The notes beneath the pieces are model-generated. The model saw only the letters and a list, made by a program, of their open reading frames with translations, was not told where the DNA came from and ran no database searches. A program made the translations under genes and the position numbers. A stretch of DNA of 8,636 nucleotides from Planctomycetota bacterium (lineage in GTDB: Bacteria > Planctomycetota > Planctomycetia > Pirellulales > Lacipirellulaceae). The stretch lies in NCBI GenBank assembly GCA_024278035.1, contig JAJRUA010000434.1:1-8636 (forward strand), in the 5' to 3' direction. Shown piece by piece: positions 1 through 6,786 of this stretch (its first letter is position 1; each line of letters opens with the position of its first letter).

Positions 1-246
1 GCGCCCTACGCCAACCAAGCGTCGATCAACTGGTTGTTTTGCATGGTAGTTTGCATCGGCGTGAGCTTATTGACTTCACCTCCCAAGGCTGAGCAGGTTA
101 CCGATCAACTCATTTTCAACTGGCGTAAGATGAATATCTTAGGCGATCTTGGCGACCGATGGTATACAAGCGTTCTCACCTGGTGGGGGCTTTTTGTTGC
201 TATGATTCTAGCATTGCTTGTTCTGTTTTCCGGATTCGTCCTATAA
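1..246 (+). CDS. C-terminal fragment of a sodium/solute symporter (SSS family)
   Basis: The frame is open from the first base and ends at TAA 244-246, leaving 81 residues of a gene that begins outside the window. The fragment has a hydrophobic segment (NWLFCMVVCIGVSLLTSPP), a short polar stretch containing the pair FNW, and a final membrane helix near the C-terminus (TWWGLFVAMILALLVLFSG). The phrase VSLLTSPP after a helix, then a polar linker and one last helix, is typical of the end of SSS (SGLT-type) sodium-coupled symporters, which import sugars, inositol, amino acids or other solutes across the inner membrane. The substrate cannot be read from this piece. The next gene is 246 bp away, so a shared operon is not evident. 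Another multi-helix transporter is possible, but SSS fits best. Confidence 0.72.
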   Translation, partial: APYANQASINWLFCMVVCIGVSLLTSPPKAEQVTDQLIFNWRKMNILGDLGDRWYTSVLTWWGLFVAMILALLVLFSGFVL

Positions 247-276
247 CTCCAACTGAAAACACGAGCAAAAAAAGGC

Positions 277-408
277 CTGCGAAACACGCGAAAAGACACA
301 AAAAACAAAGAGCTTTTTATCAACATATTCCTCTGGCGGGCTACCAAAATATTCTCGTAGAATGCCCCCGCAAAACACTCTTTCCGCGCCCTTTCGCGTG
401 TTTCGCGG
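277..408. repeat. Intergenic inverted repeat with widely spaced arms
   Basis: GCGAAACACGCGAAA at 279-293 is matched exactly in reverse complement by TTTCGCGTGTTTCGC at 392-406. One wobble pair (278/407) and one more pair (277/408) extend the match, and 98 bp lie between the arms. Each arm is itself made of short CGCGAAA-like units. The rest of the 247-492 gap is A/T-rich and shows no ORF, terminator with a T-run or recognisable riboswitch. The element could be a dispersed intergenic repeat, a long-loop RNA hairpin between the symporter and tdh, or a pair of protein-binding sites. From memory, TTTCGCGTGTTTCGCGG-like strings recur between genes in planctomycete genomes, but I cannot verify this here. 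Confidence 0.6.
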
Positions 409-492
409 ATACATCTATTTTCACTTTGAGCTATAAGAGGGTGTTCATAGAATCGAATACCAGTACGCTTTGTTCACTAGGATTAAACGGAA

Positions 493-1515
493 ATGAAGGC
501 GCTCGTTAAAAAAAAGGCGGAACCAGGGATTTGGCTCGAGGACGTGCCTGAGCCGGAGATGGGAATCAACGATGCCTTGATCCAAGTCGACCGAACCGGT
601 ATCTGCGGCACCGATCTGCACATTTTTCAGTGGGATGCCTGGGCACAGAGAACGATCCCCGTGCCGATGGTTATTGGCCACGAGTTCGTTGGCAAAATCG
701 TCGATATCGGGTCCAACGTCGTCGACTTCCAGGTAGGAGACATCGTCAGCGGTGAAGGACATGTGGTTTGTGGTCGATGTCGCAATTGCATGGCTGGCCG
801 ACGGCACCTGTGCGCCCATACCCAAGGAGTTGGTGTCAATCGGCCCGGGGCGTTTGCCGAACGGATAGCGCTGCCGATCACCAATGTTTGGCATCACGAT
901 CCTAATTTACCGCGAGACATCCAGTCGATTTTCGATCCGCTGGGGAATGCCGTCCACTCGGCCCTGTCATTCGACCTTTTGGGCGAAGATGTGTTGATCA
1001 CCGGGGCCGGGCCGATCGGTCTGATGGCCGCTGCGGTGGCGCGGCACGCGGGAGCCCGCTTTGTGGTCGTCACCGATTTGAATCCGTATCGATTGCAGCT
1101 TGCTGAGAAGTTGGGCGTCACGAGGGCAATCAATCCCAAGAAAGAAAAACTTTCGGACGTGGTCCAGCAACTGTGCATGACCGAAGGTTTTGATGTGGGG
1201 CTTGAAATGTCTGGCAGCCGGCACGCCTTTGGAGACATGCTTAGCCAAATGTGTCACGGCGGTCGAATTGCTATGCTCGGAATCCCGGAAGAAGATATGA
1301 CGATCGACTGGAATCGAGTCGTTTTCAATATGTTGACGATCAAGGGAATCTACGGTCGAGAAATGTACGAAACGTGGTACAAAATGACCGCGATGCTTCA
1401 GAGCGGGTTAAACATCGAATCGGTCATCACCCACCGATACCACTATTCGGAATTTGCAAAAGGATTTGAAGTGATGAGTACGGGCAATTGCGGCAAGGTC
1501 ATTTTGAGCTGGTAA
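493..1515 (+). CDS. tdh: L-threonine 3-dehydrogenase
   Basis: This cytoplasmic zinc- and NAD-dependent medium-chain dehydrogenase oxidises L-threonine to 2-amino-3-ketobutyrate. It has 340 residues against 341 in E. coli Tdh and aligns along its whole length from memory. The catalytic zinc site is present (Cys38 in GICGTD, His63-Glu64 in IGHE), as are the four structural-zinc cysteines (93, 96, 99, 107). The Rossmann dinucleotide motif GAGPIG lies at 171-176 and the family signatures [24 protein letters not shown] and IKGIYGREM follow. The ATG at 493 gives the expected MKAL start, with AGGA at 479-482 as a modest ribosome binding site 10 nt upstream. The kbl gene follows after 15 bp, and the unstable product of Tdh is the substrate of Kbl. 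Sorbitol or other polyol dehydrogenases are related, but the motif set is specific to Tdh. Confidence 0.97.
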   Translation: MKALVKKKAEPGIWLEDVPEPEMGINDALIQVDRTGICGTDLHIFQWDAWAQRTIPVPMVIGHEFVGKIVDIGSNVVDFQVGDIVSGEGHVVCGRCRNCMAGRRHLCAHTQGVGVNRPGAFAERIALPITNVWHHDPNLPRDIQSIFDPLGNAVHSALSFDLLGEDVLITGAGPIGLMAAAVARHAGARFVVVTDLNPYRLQLAEKLGVTRAINPKKEKLSDVVQQLCMTEGFDVGLEMSGSRHAFGDMLSQMCHGGRIAMLGIPEEDMTIDWNRVVFNMLTIKGIYGREMYETWYKMTAMLQSGLNIESVITHRYHYSEFAKGFEVMSTGNCGKVILSW

Positions 1516-1530
1516 GGACTTCCTGATTTT

Positions 1531-2718
1531 ATGAAAACACCTATTCCAAAAAGCGTGATAGAAACATTGGACGAAATTCGCGTCCGGGGCCTCACTAAAA
1601 GCGAGCGCCAAATCAAAACCGCTCAAAAGGCGAGAATCGAAGTTGTCCAGGGAGGCACCGTTCTGAACCTGTGTGCCAACAATTATCTGGGACTGGCTGA
1701 TCATCCCGAGGTGATTGCCGCAGCACACGAAGCGCTCGACCGTTGGGGGTTTGGCCTTGCTTCGGTACGGTTTATTTGCGGCACGCAGTCGATTCACAAG
1801 GAACTGGAATCCCAGATTAGTCATTTCCTGAGCACCGAAGAGACAATTCTCTATTCGTCATGCTTTGATGCCAACGGGGGGCTGTTCGAAACACTGCTAT
1901 CTTCTGAAGACGCGATTCTAAGTGATGAGCTCAATCATGCTTCGATCATCGACGGAATCCGATTGTGCAAAGCCAAACGCTTCCGATACAAAAACAACGA
2001 CATGAGCGATCTTGAAGCAAAACTCCAAGAGGCAGACGCCGCCGGAGTACGCACAAAGCTAATATCCACCGACGGAGTCTTTTCGATGGATGGGACGATC
2101 GCCGACTTGAAGGGAATTTGTGATTTAGCCGAGCAATATGGTGCGATAGTTCATTTCGACGACTGTCACGCAACGGGGTTTCTTGGCAAGACGGGACGTG
2201 GCACGCACGAACATTGCGGTGTGGTCGATCGTATCGATTTGACCACCGGCACGCTTGGCAAAGCACTCGGCGGTGCCAGCGGTGGCTATACGAGCGGCCG
2301 CAAAGAATTCATCGAGTTACTCAGGCAGCGATCGCGTCCCTATTTGTTTTCCAACACCTTGCCACCCGCCATTGTCGGAGGTGCGATGAAGGCGATTGAG
2401 CTTGCCTCGACTAGTACGGTGTTACGCAACAAGCTTGAGTCCAACACACTCTGGTTCCGTGAGGCAATGACCTCGGCCCAATTTGAGATTCCACCAGGCA
2501 CCCACCCCATCACGCCGATCATGCTAGGCGACGCGAAACTCGCCAGTCGTATGGCGGATCGATTACTTGATCTGGGAGTTTACGTGATCGGATTCTCGTT
2601 CCCCGTCGTGCCAGTAGGCAAAGCTCGTATTCGCGCACAAGTCTCGGCAGCTCATACTCGGGAAGACCTTGAATTTGCAGTCAAGCAATTCAGGCAGGCA
2701 AAACAAGAGCTTTTGTGA
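1531..2718 (+). CDS. kbl: Glycine C-acetyltransferase (2-amino-3-ketobutyrate CoA ligase)
   Basis: This PLP enzyme of the alpha-oxoamine synthase family (fold type I) cleaves 2-amino-3-ketobutyrate with CoA to glycine and acetyl-CoA, completing the threonine degradation begun by Tdh. It has 395 residues, close to the 398 of E. coli Kbl. The Schiff-base lysine is Lys244 in [12 protein letters not shown]. Other cofactor-site residues are in place: His136 ([11 protein letters not shown]), Ser185 (TDGVFSMDG), Asp210 and His213 (HFDDCHATG). The substrate-side motif ANNYLGLA is at 49-57. The AAGGA overlapping the tdh stop (1514-1518) is a likely ribosome binding site, which suggests co-transcription and perhaps coupled translation. 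The homologous enzymes BioF and HemA share the fold, but the tdh neighbour and the Kbl-like N-terminus settle the call. Confidence 0.96.
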   Translation: MKTPIPKSVIETLDEIRVRGLTKSERQIKTAQKARIEVVQGGTVLNLCANNYLGLADHPEVIAAAHEALDRWGFGLASVRFICGTQSIHKELESQISHFLSTEETILYSSCFDANGGLFETLLSSEDAILSDELNHASIIDGIRLCKAKRFRYKNNDMSDLEAKLQEADAAGVRTKLISTDGVFSMDGTIADLKGICDLAEQYGAIVHFDDCHATGFLGKTGRGTHEHCGVVDRIDLTTGTLGKALGGASGGYTSGRKEFIELLRQRSRPYLFSNTLPPAIVGGAMKAIELASTSTVLRNKLESNTLWFREAMTSAQFEIPPGTHPITPIMLGDAKLASRMADRLLDLGVYVIGFSFPVVPVGKARIRAQVSAAHTREDLEFAVKQFRQAKQELL

Positions 2719-3041
2719 AGGCCTCTTTGCCACTTCTGCCTCCAATTACACTCGAATCGTCAAGTTCCACGATCCTGAAACCCCTTTTACAGGTTCCAAT
2801 TTCGTCTCGCCTGCGCATAATGGGCGCAGCGGCCTAGGCTAGCTCTTGCCGTACGAAAAATCGGCAATTCCAGGAGGCTCAGGCAGATCGTGAAGAGAGG
2901 TCGCCGCCCCCTACTGTGAAATTTGTGGTGTCCAAACGCCCCCCCGCTATGGGGATGACGTCTGGACACAGCAAGCGAGGCTGGTTGCTGCTCACCCGCC
3001 AAGTTAATCCACGCACAATTGTAGGCTAAGAGGTTGGTGCC
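2719..3041. other. 323-bp intergenic region between kbl and the XylR-like gene
   Basis: I see no credible gene here. A short hairpin (CTGCGC 2811-2816, loop ATAATGG, GCGCAG 2824-2829) lies about 90 bp after kbl but has no T-run, so it is at best a weak terminator. A longer imperfect palindrome lies at 2928-2969 and is listed separately. AAGAGG at 3028-3033 is the ribosome binding site for the regulator, 8 nt before its ATG. I could not assign a promoter with confidence. Confidence 0.6.
2928..2969. promoter_or_regulatory. Imperfect palindrome upstream of the XylR-like gene, possible operator or leader hairpin
   Basis: The outer arms GTGTCCAAACG (2928-2938) and CGTCTGGACAC (2959-2969) are complementary at 10 of 11 positions. 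Inside them CCCC (2942-2945) and GGGG (2951-2954) can pair around the loop GCTAT. The structure ends 72 bp before the regulator's start codon. The outer half-sites are about 31 bp apart centre to centre, roughly three DNA turns, which suits a dimeric regulator such as the protein encoded just downstream. The same sequence would also form a stable hairpin in the mRNA leader. No T-run follows, so it is unlikely to be an intrinsic terminator. The operator role is inference. Confidence 0.45.
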
Positions 3042-4199
3042 ATGCGAGAATTCAAACAAGTGGCTGTGATTATCGAAACTTCCTCGGCCTTTGGCCGAGG
3101 GCTGTTGGGGGGAGTGTCGCGATTTTATCGTGAAGGGAAAGCTTGGTCGGTCTACTTCAAGCCCTACAATTTAAGTGAAGCTCTTCCAACTTGGCTGCGT
3201 GGTTGGGAAGGGGATGGGATTTTAGCTCGTATTCCCAACCCAAGGACTGCCGAGGCCTTGATCGCGACGGGTCTACCGTTGATCGATTTGCGAGGAGGCG
3301 GCTTGCCCGCGGGATTACCGATCTTTGGAGTTGACAATCGCCTAATCGCGGAGAAGGCCTATCTCCATTTGCGAGAATGCAGGTTCGAGCACTTTGCTTT
3401 TGTCGGTGCGCCCAGTGGCCACTACTACTATGATGACGAGCGACGCGAAGGGTTTTGCGAAAGTGTCATGAAAGATGGCGGTGATTGTCATGTTTTCAAA
3501 AACCAAAGGGCTCGGGGCGAGAGTGGATGGGAGTCTCACCAAAGTGACCTTATCAAGTGGTTGGAAGATCTCCCTAAGCCGGTCGGTCTGATGTGTTGTC
3601 ACGATGGTCGCGGCCAACAAGTTTTAGACGCTTGCCAACGAGCCGGCATTGGCGTGCCCGATGAGATTGCCGTGCTGGGAGTCGATAACGATGAGGTGTT
3701 GTGTCGATTTACCATCCCCTCACTCTCCAGCGTTTCTATCGATTCCGATCGAATTGGCTATGAAGCGGCGCGACTGCTCGACAACATGATGCACAATCGT
3801 AAGCAGGTCGATCCGCAGATGACCTTCGAGCCGGACGAAGTGATTATACGGCAAAGTACAGACGTCGTGGCTTGCGACGACCCTGAAGTTGCAGCGGCCA
3901 TTCGCTTCATTCGCCAGCATGTTAGCCACCGTGTGACAGTGGATGATGTGCTCAAACACGTTCGTGTTTCTCGCGCCACGCTCTACAAAAGGTTCAAGCA
4001 AATTATCGGCAGGTCGCCGAAACAAGAAATTTTGCTTCTGCAAATGAAACATGCCAAAAAGCTGTTGCGCGCCACGGATAAACCGATCTATGAGATTGCC
4101 GAACAGCTTGGTTTTGATGAGGCGAAGTATTTCATTACGGTATTCCATAAGCATACCGGCTTCACACCGATGAAGTATCGTTTGGCTCAGTCGGACTGA
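3042..4199 (+). CDS. XylR-like transcriptional regulator (sugar-binding domain plus AraC-type HTH)
   Basis: This 385-residue cytoplasmic DNA-binding protein is close in length to E. coli XylR (392). Residues 5-275 resemble a LacI/periplasmic-binding-protein-like sensor domain: an ETSSAFGRGLLGG opening, FGVDNR (95-100), FAFVGAPSGHYYYDDERREGF (118-138, split as two motifs), a CCHDGRGQQVLDAC stretch, and VLGVDNDEVLC followed by IPSLSSV. A linker with RQSTDVVACDDPEVAAA leads to an AraC-family domain (280-385) with two helix-turn-helix units at about 300-318 and 349-372. The second ends in the usual FHKHTGFTPMKYR signature, and GRSPKQEI is also typical. The start is supported by AAGAGG 8 nt upstream. 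It faces a sugar-transporter gene across 20 bp, so a sugar or its derivative is the likely ligand. The actual effector is unknown and xylose should not be assumed. Confidence 0.93.
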   Translation: MREFKQVAVIIETSSAFGRGLLGGVSRFYREGKAWSVYFKPYNLSEALPTWLRGWEGDGILARIPNPRTAEALIATGLPLIDLRGGGLPAGLPIFGVDNRLIAEKAYLHLRECRFEHFAFVGAPSGHYYYDDERREGFCESVMKDGGDCHVFKNQRARGESGWESHQSDLIKWLEDLPKPVGLMCCHDGRGQQVLDACQRAGIGVPDEIAVLGVDNDEVLCRFTIPSLSSVSIDSDRIGYEAARLLDNMMHNRKQVDPQMTFEPDEVIIRQSTDVVACDDPEVAAAIRFIRQHVSHRVTVDDVLKHVRVSRATLYKRFKQIIGRSPKQEILLLQMKHAKKLLRATDKPIYEIAEQLGFDEAKYFITVFHKHTGFTPMKYRLAQSD

Positions 4200-4216
4200 C
4201 ACCAGAAGATTTTTTT
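4187..4216 (+). terminator. Weak candidate terminator after the XylR-like gene
   Basis: A 5-bp stem TCAGT/ACTGA with loop CGG covers the stop codon (4187-4199), and a run of seven T follows at 4210-4216. The 10-nt gap between stem and T-run makes this non-canonical. It is listed because the convergent genes leave only 20 bp for transcription to stop. Confidence 0.25.
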
Positions 4217-4219
4217 GGC

Positions 4220-5557
4220 CTACTCGATGTGCAATCGCCTTTGGATTTCTTCGAGCGGGATCCCTTTCGTTTCGGGCACCATCGTCCCTACCCAAGCTAG
4301 CTGGAGGACCATCATGCCGCAGAAGAAAGCAAAGACGTACCCAGGCGCGAAGGTGGCAACCACACTCGGAAAAAACATGGTGAGAAGAGCGGCGAAAATC
4401 CAGTGCGTGCCACAGCCAAGTGAGTTCCCCATCGCACGATGTTCATTCGGGAAGATCTCAGAGATAAATACCCAAATGACTGCTCCTTGGCCGATGGCAT
4501 GAGCAGCAATAAACGCAAAAATACATGCCGGCACCATGGCGTAAGTCTCGGTAAAGAAAGCCCAAGAGCAAAGCCCTAGGGAAGCGATGTAACCGAGTGA
4601 GCCAATCACCAGCAAAGTGCGACGCCCAAGCCGGTCGATGAGCGAGAGCCCTACCATGGTAAAGACAAGATTGGTGACCCCTATGCCAACCGACTGGAGC
4701 AAGGCGGCCCGTTCACCTAGTCCGGTCATCTCAAAAATACGTGGCGCAAAATAGAGCACCGCGTTAATTCCAGACAACTGGTTGAAGAATGCAATCAAAA
4801 AGGCGAGAAGAATTGGCGTAGAAAGACGCGAGGAAAAGAAGGCTCCGCCGGTCGCAGATTCTTCTGCTCTCGCAGCGACAACGATTTCCTCAGCCATCGC
4901 TTCGACTTCCTTTTCGGTTGCATCGCGATAAAGCAACGCCAGTACTTGCTTGCCGTCTGCCAGTCGATTCTGCATGCCCACGAGCCACCTTGGGCTCTCA
5001 GGGATGCGTAAGGAAAAGAGGGTGTAGGCCAAAGCGGGAACTGCTTCGACAGCAAGCATCCAGCGCCAGGCCTGCTCGCCAATTCCCTTGAGAAAAGCAT
5101 TGGAAATGAACGCGAGTAATATGCCGGCCACTAGGTTGAGTTGGAACAGGCCAGTAAGACGCCCTCGGAGTTCCGGCGGCGAGATTTCAGCGATGTAGAG
5201 AGGCGCTACGACCGTAGAAACGCCCACCCCCACTCCGCCGATGAAACGGGCGAACATAAACGAGTAGACGTCGGTGGCCATGGCAGACCAAACAGCGGAC
5301 ACAAAATAAAACACACCTATCCAAAGCAAGGTGCTTTTCCGGCCCATTCGGTCGGTCGGAACACTTCCCGTCAGCGCTCCCAAAACAGTGCCCCACAGCG
5401 CCGCGCTCATCGCCATTCCGTGCATTCCAGGACTGAGGTCCCAGAGTGCTTGGATCGTTTGCTCAGCACCTGAAATAACGGCCGTATCGAAGCCAAAGAG
5501 AAAGCCCCCGAGCGCTGCAATCGCAGCGCTAGCAAGCAAGGTGTTCGATGCCTTCAT
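4220..5557 (-). CDS. MFS sugar transporter, sugar porter (SP) family
   Basis: This is a 445-residue inner-membrane transporter with about twelve hydrophobic segments, in the size range of XylE and GalP. It probably imports a monosaccharide by proton symport. The SP signatures occur in order: GGFLFGFDTAVISG (17-30), DRMGRKS (69-75), PLYIAEISPPELRGRL (119-134), PESPRW (186-191), NQLSGINAVLYFAP (259-272), DRLGRR (308-313), a WVFISEIFP segment (362-370) and PETKG (428-432). Sugar-contact positions known from XylE appear retained (Gln260, Asn265, Trp362), judged by motif alignment from memory. I chose the ATG at 5557 because AGGA lies 5 nt upstream and the first helix starts directly after MKASNTLL. 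In-frame ATGs at 5599 and 5647 would add 14 or 30 residues without a good ribosome binding site. It converges with the XylR-like gene, which may control it. The exact sugar is not deducible. Confidence 0.93.
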   Translation of the reverse strand: MKASNTLLASAAIAALGGFLFGFDTAVISGAEQTIQALWDLSPGMHGMAMSAALWGTVLGALTGSVPTDRMGRKSTLLWIGVFYFVSAVWSAMATDVYSFMFARFIGGVGVGVSTVVAPLYIAEISPPELRGRLTGLFQLNLVAGILLAFISNAFLKGIGEQAWRWMLAVEAVPALAYTLFSLRIPESPRWLVGMQNRLADGKQVLALLYRDATEKEVEAMAEEIVVAARAEESATGGAFFSSRLSTPILLAFLIAFFNQLSGINAVLYFAPRIFEMTGLGERAALLQSVGIGVTNLVFTMVGLSLIDRLGRRTLLVIGSLGYIASLGLCSWAFFTETYAMVPACIFAFIAAHAIGQGAVIWVFISEIFPNEHRAMGNSLGCGTHWIFAALLTMFFPSVVATFAPGYVFAFFCGMMVLQLAWVGTMVPETKGIPLEEIQRRLHIE

Positions 5558-5685
5558 GAGGATCCTAGCTGAAGAAAAGTGTTTAAGTCGTTTGTTCATC
5601 CGGAAGCATAAAAAATCGCCGCAGGCCGACCCCACGCAATGCAACACCGTTGTACACGCAGTCGGATAGGAGGCAAGCGGGGGGC

Positions 5686-5705
5686 ACCTTGGCTTGTCCC
5701 AAGGT
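5686..5705. promoter_or_regulatory. 20-bp palindrome upstream of the transporter gene, possible operator
   Basis: ACCTTGG (5686-5692) and CCAAGGT (5699-5705) are perfect reverse complements separated by CTTGTC. The site lies about 130 bp upstream of the transporter's start codon, where an operator could sit. The symmetry suits a dimeric DNA-binding protein. A leader hairpin is the alternative. No binding protein is identified. Confidence 0.4.
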
Positions 5706-5864
5706 ACTGTTCTCCAGGGGCTCTACTCATTTCAATAAAGACAAAATTGGAGTCTCAGAAAGCGAAAACTGGATTGTGGGGCCTGCAATGCAGAATAGTA
5801 TGAATTAGAACGAGTAGAGTTCCTCTAATCCTCACACCCAATTCTTTCCTCCGGACCGGCCGTA

Positions 5865-5909
5865 TACGAAGGAGGGCGATACAAGGGAGGGATGTACGAA
5901 AAACGGGCC
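5865..5909. repeat. Three 15-nt phased imperfect repeats
   Basis: Three consecutive 15-nt units begin TACGAAGGAGGG, TACAAGGGAGGG and TACGAAAAACGGG, at 5865, 5880 and 5895. All start with TAC followed by a purine-rich run. They lie 80-125 bp upstream of the first PEP-CTERM gene. They may be repeated binding sites or the remnant of a local duplication. Confidence 0.4.
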
Positions 5910-5990
5910 GACTGCAGACATCACAAGACGGGCAGAGAGTCGTGTTGTATTAGTTTTCTGTTTCATTTTCAACTGTGGAGACAAGTCTGA
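5892..5990 (+). CDS. Possible 32-residue leader peptide ORF before the first PEP-CTERM gene
   Basis: ATG at 5892 opens a 32-codon frame that ends in TGA at 5988-5990, sharing one base with the ATG of the next gene (TGATG). A purine-rich AAGGGAGG at 5883-5890 lies directly before it, although the spacing to the ATG is short. The predicted peptide is basic with three cysteines, has no signal peptide or known motif, and is not recognised. The stop-start overlap is the layout used for translational coupling. Chance occurrence of a frame this short cannot be excluded. Confidence 0.2.
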   Translation: MYEKRADCRHHKTGRESCCISFLFHFQLWRQV

Positions 5991-6679
5991 TGAAAGTTAA
6001 ATTTTCAAATCGCTTTGTACCATGCGTGGCATTGCTAGGTGCCATGTTCATGATGGCGGAAGCCGCCAACGCGGCGCACATTCCTGTTACCCTCGAAGCC
6101 TCGACCACCGGAACTAATTGGGCCGGCGAATCAGCGGCGAATGCGATCAATGGTGCAGGGCTGGACGCATCTGAGCCTCCGCAGCATCAGGGAGCCGCCA
6201 ACACGGGTGATTACTTCCAATTCTGGAACGATTCTGATGGCGCGATGGCTTTTAATTTTATCATGATGGATTTGGGTGGTGCTCAAGACGTCGGTTCAGT
6301 TCGATTCTGGAACATGAACGCACAGCCCTCGCGAGTAGGTCGCGGAGTCACCCAGTTCAACATTGCCTTCTCGACCACAGGCACTGCCCTCGCTGATTTT
6401 GGTGCCGCGCAGAGTTTTAACCCAGCTATTGCTCCGGGAGCTGATGGTTACACGGGAGAGCTTTTCTCGCTCACTCCAGCGACTGGAGCCACCTATGCTT
6501 TACTCACCTTTGGTGACGGCACCGAGCTTAGCAATGAAGGAACCTTTGGCGGCGACAACTTTGCCGGTTTCTCTGAGATTCAGCTTTATAGTGTAATCCC
6601 AGAGCCAACAACCCTCAGCCTGTTGGCCCTGTCGGGCTTGGCGATGGTCGGCGTTCGCCGCAGACGAGCTGTTGCTTAG
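5990..6679 (+). CDS. Secreted PEP-CTERM protein with a likely F5/8 type C-like domain
   Basis: This 229-residue exported protein has a Sec signal peptide (basic MKVKFSNRF, hydrophobic core, probable cleavage after Ala28 in ANA-AH). The mature part, about 33-200, reads like a small discoidin/F5-8 type C beta-sandwich: SAANAINGAG near the start, MMDLGGAQDVGSVRFWNMN (92-110) in the middle, a FNIAFSTTG strand, and FAGFSEIQLYSV at the end. Such domains often bind carbohydrate. The C-terminus is a PEP-CTERM sorting tag: PEP at 204-206, a hydrophobic helix at about 207-221, then RRRR. These tags are handled by an exosortase, but none is in the window. I chose ATG 5990 because GGAG (5977-5980) lies 9 nt upstream; the in-frame GTG at 5975 would overlap that site. 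The precise function is unknown. Confidence 0.85.
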   Translation: MKVKFSNRFVPCVALLGAMFMMAEAANAAHIPVTLEASTTGTNWAGESAANAINGAGLDASEPPQHQGAANTGDYFQFWNDSDGAMAFNFIMMDLGGAQDVGSVRFWNMNAQPSRVGRGVTQFNIAFSTTGTALADFGAAQSFNPAIAPGADGYTGELFSLTPATGATYALLTFGDGTELSNEGTFGGDNFAGFSEIQLYSVIPEPTTLSLLALSGLAMVGVRRRRAVA

Positions 6680-6701
6680 TTAAGTAAATCGCTTTGACAT
6701 T

Positions 6702-6736
6702 GAAGGCCCGCTACCTCTGTAGCGGGCCTTCGTTTT
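6702..6736 (+). terminator. Intrinsic terminator after the first PEP-CTERM gene
   Basis: GAAGGCCCGCTAC (6702-6714) and GTAGCGGGCCTTC (6719-6731) form a perfect 13-bp GC-rich stem with loop CTCT, followed by GTTTTGT. It begins 22 bp after the stop codon. It should end transcription here, so the beta-helix gene probably has its own promoter. Confidence 0.92.
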
Positions 6737-6786
6737 GTCTGCAGCTTTTGCCCGAAGGCCATTCGTCACCGTAGCTTAGAGGGGAT

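Larger units (their letters stand above)
5558..5989. other. 432-bp divergent intergenic region
   Basis: This stretch separates the start of the transporter gene (-) from the start of the first PEP-CTERM gene (+) and should contain promoters for both. I could not assign -35/-10 boxes with confidence. It holds a 20-bp palindrome (5686-5705), a 26-bp imperfect palindrome (5804-5829), an 8-bp palindrome CGTATACG (5861-5868), three 15-nt phased repeats (5865-5909) and a possible small ORF (5892-5990). These are treated separately. Confidence 0.6.

Noticed and set aside
247..492. Glycine riboswitch before tdh-kbl
   Set aside because: I looked for the tandem-aptamer signature expected near glycine metabolism genes and did not see it. 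The only structure is the long-spaced inverted repeat.
445..897. 150-codon minus-strand frame inside tdh
   Set aside because: It lies antisense to a gene with full-length family identity and shows no protein character of its own.
2949..3029. 26-codon leader frame before the XylR-like gene
   Set aside because: It has no ribosome binding site, starts inside the palindrome and ends 12 nt short of the gene without overlap, so there is no support beyond chance.
2787..3059. 90-codon frame on the minus strand across the kbl-regulator gap
   Set aside because: It overlaps the regulator's start and its own promoter area, the protein has no recognisable domain, and it contains the palindrome at 2928-2969. 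A chance frame is more likely.
3720..4295. 191-codon minus-strand frame across the regulator's 3' end
   Set aside because: It is antisense to the conserved AraC domain and also overlaps the transporter's end on the same strand. No domain is seen.
5558..5647. N-terminal extension of the transporter from ATG 5647 or 5599
   Set aside because: The extra residues are not part of the SP-family fold and lack a good ribosome binding site, while ATG 5557 has AGGA close by and leads straight into the first helix.
5865..5909. CRISPR-like repeats
   Set aside because: The three 15-nt units are imperfect and contiguous with no spacers, so this is not a CRISPR array.
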